Below are positions 53,430-61,300 of a DNA stretch of 64,000 nt, piece after piece. The stretch is taken from positions 124,001 through 188,000 of the forward strand of contig JAGKQI010000074.1 of assembly GCA_018806915.1 (NCBI GenBank). Reading direction: 5' to 3'. Every line of letters starts with the position of its first letter. Within the stretch, counting starts at the first letter, position 1. Position numbers and translations under genes: made by a program. The stretch is from Phytophthora colocasiae (Eukaryota > Oomycota > Peronosporomycetes > Peronosporales > Peronosporaceae). The notes beneath the pieces were generated by a model. The model saw only the letters and a list, made by a program, of their open reading frames with translations. It had not been told where the DNA came from and searched no databases.

Positions 53430-55024
53430 TTAACTCTCTGCTCTGGTGATTTTATCCTCTACTTTTCGGATTTCTTTCATGAATAACGAGAGTACACGCT
53501 CCTTGTCGTGCTTGTCCGTTGCCAGTTTGTTGAGAACGTAAGCTGGAGCTTTACCATCTCCCGCCCACTTCACAAGAAGACCTCGTTCCACGTACTCAGC
53601 AATTTTCTTGGTGTTTGCATCGCTGTTTTGATCATTTTCGCGAGTGGGAGATCGTCGTAATGGGCTGAAAGCGTCGAGAAAACACTTTTCGACGCCTCTG
53701 GATTCTGTTTCTTGGATGTAAGGGCAAATTTGAGCCACGTGTCAAATTGTGGACGCTTGAAGACATTTTCCGAGCCTTTGTTGAGCCCCATCAGCTTGAA
53801 AACTGCATCCGGAGTCTCCTTCTTCCCCATCCAGACTGAAATCTGCTCAAGTTGAAACTTTGATGAAACTTTGACAGTAGTTTGGATGAGCAATTGTTCC
53901 AGATAAGCAGCTTCCAGATTCTTTTTATCGGTTGCAGACGTCCACAGCAGCTTGGAGACGTATTCTGGTTCCTTCCCGTCCTTTGCCCATTTGCCAACTA
54001 ACGATTTCTCGATGTAAGAAGCCATGTTCTTGGTTCCTTCGGTCGCTTTTGCCGTAGTAATCATCTTTACTAGGGAGATGTCCGTGTAATGGGCTGTAAG
54101 AGTGTCAATAACGGGTACAGCAGCTCCATCGGACTTGGTTTTCTGGAAATCGGTAGCGTATTTACGCCACGTCGTGAACAGTGGATTTGCGAACAGGTTA
54201 TCTGCTCCTTTATCCAGTTGTAGCAACTTAAAAACTGCATTGGGAGTCTCTCCACGTTCCAGAAACCCTTGAAGTTGTACATTCTGCAGACTTGTGGCCA
54301 ATTTCTCTGTACTGGGGTTCTTCTGTGCTGCAATGAGCAACTGAGAGAGTGTATTCTCCGAGAAATGAGCCTCCAGCGTCTTGAAAATGGTTGTTTTCTT
54401 GCCAGGATTAAATTCAGTCAAGTATCTGGCCCAAATGTTGAATCCAGGATTCGCTAGGAGATTCGCCACGCCTTCGTCCAGTTTAAACGTGGCGAAAACT
54501 GCGTCACTGCTGATTCCTTCACTTCTCCAGATCTTCATTTGCTCCGTTTGCAACCTGGTGGCTGTGGCTTTAGTAGTTTTAACTTGTCTCGCCTTTTGTA
54601 GCATTGTGGCTAAAACATCGTCCCCGTACTGCTTCGACAAGGTTGGAATTGCTGAAATTGCTTCCCCTTTGTTGTGTTTCGAGTTGAAATCGTCCACGTA
54701 TTTGATCCAGGCGACGAACTTTGGGTTTTCGAAGATGGTCGAGCCGGCCTTGTTGAGTTTTAACTTGGTGAAAACGTCGTCTGTGGATTTTCCATTCTTC
54801 AACCACCTCGCAAGCTGCTGATTGTTCACGAAATTCTGAAGCTTCGAGACTGCGAAACCCCTCTCTTCTTCCTCTTCCGGGGCGAACCTCAACCGCCTCA
54901 CGATAGAGAATTTCACTTCATCTTCAGAATGAAATTGTACATTCCTGGTAATATGTGAGGAGGCCGCGTTGGTATATTGGAGCAGGACAGCGACTCCGAA
55001 CAACACAAGGAAGTGCGGACGCAT
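53430..55024 (-). CDS. Large LWY-array RxLR effector 4, C-terminal frameshift
   Basis: The ATG is at 55024. A signal peptide (MRPHFLVLFGVAVLLQYTNA) is followed by RRLR and EEEEER about residues 44-55. At least five LWY units follow (LARWLKNGKSTDDVFTKLKL, FVAWIKYVDDFN, then repeated WxxEGISSDAVF-type openings). The frame is open for 484 residues and ends at about 53570. A further 60 residues of typical C-terminal LWY sequence lie in the adjacent frame down to the stop at 53430, so a one-base indel near 53625 has shortened the protein. Since it keeps secretion and uptake motifs and most repeats, the shortened form may still be active. Its homology with effectors 1-3 is distant. Confidence 0.85.
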
Positions 55025-55356
55025 GGAGAAACTACCGTAGCTTCAATTGGTGGCGAGCGAAGTGAGTTAATTAAAATGTGGTTGTCTTACATGTATGATT
55101 ACTACATAGTACGTGTTTATCCGAGGATGGAGATGTCCAGTTTAGAAAAGATTCAGGATAGGAAGTGAACAAAAATTTGGAGAACCTCATCTTGAGAGCA
55201 AACAGCCGCCACCCTCTCCAGTGCCGTCATATTCACTGTAAATGTACTGCATCATAAACATAGCAAAAACAATGTGAAGGGCAAAAGTGGAACTCGATGA
55301 TGGAGTCCACCGTCGTCTCGAGTTCTTCCTATGTGGTGGAAGTCCTTGAAGCTTCC
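55025..55356 (-). promoter_or_regulatory. Intergenic region upstream of effector 4
   Basis: It lies between the effector start and the 3' end of the REJ/GPS gene, both on the minus strand. No coding segment or clear initiator is supported. Confidence 0.35.
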
Positions 55357-58300
55357 TTATCTTTCCTCAACTTGATCGTCACGTGGCGACGGCACGACAC
55401 GAACAGTGGAAGGTGGAGACAATCCGGCTTCAGACACTTTCTTTCGTCGGAGAGGGGAAGTTGCCATTGCGTCGGACTCCAGTGACGAAAACGAAGGTCC
55501 TACAGGCCGACCACGAGGTGGTGAGAGCTCAGGTTTCACCTGCAGTGACTTGGATCGATTTGTACGGGTTCCGGGTGAATCCGGTATCGGGGGCCCTCGT
55601 CGAATACGCTTTGGCTCGCATTCAACGGCAGTATGAACATCCATATCAGTTGCCTGCTTCTCCACGCCACAATTCTTGCACGTTACCATTCGGAAAGAGC
55701 ATTCGTGGCGCTCGTGACCTTCACGAAGAGCTGCTCGCACCCGTGCGTTGCATCCAGGCAGTCGACAGTTGACTAGAAGCGGTTGCAACTCACGGCCGGT
55801 CGATTCACTTCCCGTGCAGCTGTGCGCAGCTCCTTTCATCACCAACTTGCCACAGGAACAGAGAGAAAGCTGAGATTGCGTTCGTTTCTCGTCGTTAGAT
55901 GTCTCCATCTCCACTGTAGATACATCTGACGCACAATCCGTGACGGGAACATGAACATCGTTCGGTAACTCAACACTTGCCGCTCTAGCTCGTCCACTGC
56001 ACTCTTTCCGGTGCGCGTCCATCGCCTCCGTCCGGATCATCTTGCCGCACGCACAGAGTGTAAGTTGTGACTGCCGTCGTTGGTCGCAGCCTCTAGAAAT
56101 GTGCGTCGCTAGCTCAGCTGCTCGTTTCTCAACGCCGCAGCGCGGACACGTCACAAGTCTGAACAAACATTCGTGTTGCTCATGGGCTTCGCGTTTGCCA
56201 GCGCGCATACTCTCCGTACAGCCTGACAGTCGACACGGCACGACCTGGCCGCGTTCCGCTGGAATTACTCTAGGAGAAACGGGACTGTCATCGTCGTCAG
56301 CGTCTGCGTCAATGCTGCACTCATGCAACCGATGAAACTCCAAAGACTGCGTCAAGATCATCCTCCCACACTCACACATAGTCAGTCGACAGTGGCTGCG
56401 CTCGTGTGCATCTCGCCCTCGAGCCTGCATCGATAGACCACAGCCAGCACGGCACGTTACTGTGCGCAACGTTTTCTGCTTTTCAGTCTGCACTCGATCA
56501 CTGACTGTCGAACTCTTGGCCACAGACAATGGCTCCAACTTTGTACCTGGCCGCACCATCTCAACAGGAGGGTCATTCTTCACTGTAAACGCCACAACCT
56601 CCTCAACTAGCGTGTTGGTTCTAGAAGCGGCTTCACTGAAGACACTGTCACGCACTCCTAAGTGCGCGTGGTCTGCGATTGCTTGTACCTGCTCCACTTG
56701 GTCGTCACTATCTTCATCAACCACGTTCATTCTGCCAGCTATATCCACCACTTCCTCCTTCTCCGACTCTAGATGTAGCTTCTTCCCACTCCCTTTTGTA
56801 AGTTGACGCGATTGCCGACGCTCTCTTCTATCTGCGTGGTGCTTGGCGATGTATCCAGCCATCCCACCTGCACCGGCCGCAACTGCAGCAGCCCCTAACG
56901 CAATCGGTTCTGAGCTGAGAGCACTAAAGAAGCCTGCGTTAGTGAGGATTCCGGCCGCAACGATCGGCATGAGACCCATTCGGAAGAATAACTTCACCGG
57001 GTCCAGAAGCAGGTACGTGAGCGCTAGACCAAAGAGAAGTGACGTGACCCACAACTGCGCCTCCACACTACCGATCGTGAACGCGAACATGAGCACGAAG
57101 TAGACGCACCAGCCACTCCAGCCGGCACAGATGCCGTATGACAGGTACACGACCCACTCCGGGAAGAGCGGCTTGGCTTGATGGGCCGGTTGTCGACGCA
57201 GGAAGGCGTTGTACAGCAGGCGAGACGTGCGTCGGATCTTCTTCAACTGCTCCTTCTCCTTAAGGTACGCCTCGCGTAAATGCAGTGGCAAAGCAGCCAC
57301 ACGTCGCTCTTCTCGTGCCTCCAAGTACAGGCGCAAGCGTTTCTTCAGCCGTGCAATGCCACGTAGTCCTTCGAGGATCTTCTTCTGCTCGTGTTTGGCT
57401 TCACGTTTCAGTTGACGTTGCTCAGTCACGGCGGCATGCTTTGCCTTCTTGACCGCATTGCGTTTCTCGACGAGCTGTTTGTTATTGGCTTTCAGCACTC
57501 CCTGCGTCTCCTTTTTGATGGTCACCGTGATCCGACGTCTGTCGTCTCTGGCGTTTGCTTCCGCTTTCACGGCGATGGAAGGCCGGCGTGAAACGCGGCG
57601 TACGCTTTGTCGTGTCTTGGCGATCAGATCGTTCACGTCGGGGCCGTTCATCTCCTTCACCACCGCTTCCGTGACGCGCCGGTCGAATTGGTTCCCAATG
57701 GCGATTCGCAGTTTCCTTAGCTCCTTCTCGGTCTGTTGTAGCTCAGCTTGTGCTTTAGCGGCAACGACGCGTGCACTAGAGTCTTGTGCTTCGCAGCACT
57801 CGTTACACTTGACTAACCAGGCTTGTAACGCCAGCACGGCCTTTACTTCCTCATCTTCTTCCGTCTCCACCTCTTCCGCGTCGTCTTCTTCCTCTTCCAG
57901 GACGTTCAGACGGGCGCAGATCTGCGCGATGGATGCGGCCGAAGCAGCAGAAACGAGAAGCGGGTCGAACTTAAGCATGTCATTGATCATAGCAGCACCC
58001 CCGTCGCGTGTCAGCATCGTACACAGCTGATTCAGTGCTAACGTCTTCCGTGCAGCAGGGTCTTCTACCTCCTCCTCGATTCGCACAACCGGAGGCGGTA
58101 GAATAGGATCAGCAGGTGGTAGAGCACGCAGCAACCGCGATTGTCTACGGGTATCTTCGGTAGTTCCACGTCGTTTCTGCTCCTGTAAATGTGACTTGAT
58201 TTGCACCAAAACACCAGCCAACGGGTCGTCGTTCACGTCTCCTTTAGCGCTTGCTAAGGATTTTGACCCCGCCTCTCGGTTGTACAAGGCCAGGAAGATA

Positions 58301-61300
58301 CCACGGCACACCTGACCGCTGCGTGTTTCCAACGGGTCTCGAGGTCCGTCTTCTCTCCGCTGCTTGAGCTTATCGTAAATCAAACGCAGCGCACTCATGT
58401 TCACACTACGTGTCAGCGCTTCGAAGTCCATTGATAGCTGTTCAGCAGGTGAATACTCTTTTGCACGGCCGTACGCGTCCGTCTCCACTTCCACAATGTT
58501 GCCGTCGTCATCTTCCACCTGATAGCGGATGATCTGCTTCTGCATGCGACCAGCCTTCTTGAACAGCATCATGAAAACGAATCCCACTGGCAGCATGAAC
58601 AGCGTTGTGATCACTGCGCTTACAATGGCAGAACCGAGTGTTTTAGGTCCTTTCCTCAGCTGATACAGCAGTGCGTTCGTGAACATCTTACTGGCCACCA
58701 AAGTAAAGACGATCGTGAGTCTCTGCGGGCGTGAGAAGCTCTCGTAGTACTTGAATACAATCGACAAAATCTTGTGATTCTGCTTCAAACCACGTCCAAA
58801 CCCGAAAACCACAGCGCGCAGCTTGGACTGCCAGCTCTTAGCTTGTACGTACTCTGGTTCCTGGAAGAGAGAGCGCAACTTGACCTTCTCCGGTGCGGCT
58901 TTGCCTTTCTTCAGCTGCCGTGACGCTCGCATCGCCTTGCGACGGTCTCTGTAGTCCCACCGGTTCACGTAAAAGAAGGAGACGATGTACAGGAAGAAGA
59001 ACCCGGCCATAACGAGAATGAGGAGAAGGTTCTGTTCCACATCTTCCGCCGTCACTTCATGAGTCACCACGTTCATGAAATGCTCCGTCACAAGACTCAC
59101 AGACTGGCTCACTTCGGAGCTGAAGTCGGTCAGGTGCGTGCACTCGCAGATCGTGTAGAGTCCGTCTTCTGTAGTGCCAGCAGCTTTACATCCGTCCGAT
59201 GACCATGTTCCATTTACAGTATCCCAGTACTTACAGGCTGGCTGTCGTACGGGACACGTAGCTTCACCTGCGTAGCTGGATCCGTTGCACTGCACTGTCA
59301 TTGGCTCCACAATGTCCGTACAGTTGAAAGACTTGATGTCGATGGTGCCTTCCAAGCAGTAGAACGTATATACCTGCGCTTCTCCAACTGTAGTACTGCC
59401 ACTACTACTTGTGCTGTTGTCAGATGCGTTCGACGCCAGCGTGATCGGCTCCAGGTTGCGCATGAGCAAGCGGAAGGGCGTCTTCAGTCCGTTCACAGCT
59501 ACTTCTTCCCCGTTGCTGCTCACCTTGACAGTCATGACGCGCGAGTTCATCGATGTGTTGTCGAATGCGTACGGGTTCTTGGCAAATACACTAGACTGAA
59601 AATCAATCACCGGATCCTCTTCATCGTCTGCGCTAGAGCTGCTTCCGGTGGTTTGGTTCGTCAGATACGCTGCGAAGCCACTAGGGACAGTGGTCGAAGC
59701 GGGTGTGTAGTTGGCTGCAATCTGTGCGTCTGTGAGTGGGAGCTGAACCTGCCGCCCTTCAAATTGAGATGCAGTGTCACGTGCACCCACGAGTCGGAGG
59801 TTCTTGGTCACTAGTGTAACAGGGTCTTCTCCAGCAACAGCGGACGAGATCATGGCTGCTTGCAGTTTCCCAATTGTACTTGCTACCTGGGCGACACGAG
59901 CTTTTTCAGCGGAAAACTCGTCCGAAGTGTTCGTATTATTGGAACCTGTACTCGTGTCCTCCAGACGTCGACTCGTCATTGCTGTAGCTGCTTTCTTCGT
60001 ACCGGAATTGTCGATCTCTAGCAAGTTAGAGATGGTGTTTCCTACTGCCGTTGTGGCAGCAGGAGTGAGTACAGGAGCTGCGAGGATGTTATCCATGAAG
60101 TTCAGGACCAGGTTCTGCGAGCTTGAGTCCAAGATCGTGGCGCTTTTCGTCAGCGTCACGACGCTAGCAGCCTGCTGCTCCAACGCCCCCACATCCGTCA
60201 CATCCACAGACGCCGACGCCTTGGTCATTGCTCCGAGAAGACTTCCTAGAGCTGCACTTTTCGCTGCCATGGCCGCTTCATCGAGAGCACAGTTGTCGCC
60301 GTAGTAGCCGCTGGTGCATTCACATGTCACACTACAGTCCAAGTTGGAGGCCAAACAACCTTGTGGTTCACGCAAACAGCTCCCCTTGCCTGCGCACTCA
60401 ACGTGGTTGGAAGTCGGGCAGCTCTTGAGCGCTGATGTCGGTACTGTTCCTCCTGGAGTTGGAGTTGTAGGTGTCTCCTCTTTACCGTTGACCATATCTG
60501 CTAACGCGTTGATAGTGTTTAGTACCTTGCCCGGGTCCCCGGTCAAGGCTTCAGCTAACACCGCGTTCGTCTTGTTGGCTAAATAGGCAGCTTGATCCGC
60601 CGCAGCCACTTCCATCTGTTTCACTTGAATCTCCTTTGTTACTCGCGTCGATGCCCCTAACGCATCCTGGACGTACACTACAAGCGTGATAGTGTTGTTA
60701 TTGCCACCGCCAAGGCCTAACTGCGATACGAAGAGCGCGTCGGGTGTAGAAGCTCCCAAAGCAATCTCACTTTCTCCAGAGTAGGCAGAGCCTTTGATGT
60801 ACTTGAACGTGTACTTGAGCGGTAAATCCTCGTCCACCCAATCACTCGCGAGGACGGAGAATTTGTCCTCTAAAGCGTAGCCTATAGACGGCGTTACGCT
60901 TAACGACCCGCTACTTGGAGGTGAATTGGCCACCACTGTAAGTGTAGCCGAACCAGTTTGTCCAGAGGAATCTGTAGCGTTGAGTTGGAACTTGTACGAG
61001 ACTTCAGGCGTAAGTTTTCCCTCACTTAGAAGCATTATCAGACGCCCTTGCGGCACAGCGAAGATTGACTTCATCATTGCATCTGAAGCCCCCACAATCG
61101 TCCACTCCGTCTTGGTTACTGGGAGCTTCGACGCCACTTTTCCCTTGAGAACAACACGGTCGTTACTATTCACCTTTGCAGATCCCAAGGGTTCAATTGA
61201 AACCTGCGGTGGCGAACCTGGTGTCATCGTGATGAAGGCGCTGGTTGTACTTGACCGGGAATCCTTGGACACAGTTGCTGTGAACTTGTATACTGCGTTC

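Noticed and set aside
53095..53433. Separate gene overlapping the kinase 3' end
   Set aside because: Only the part after about 53240 looks coding, and it more simply continues the kinase protein after a frame change than forming a separate gene.
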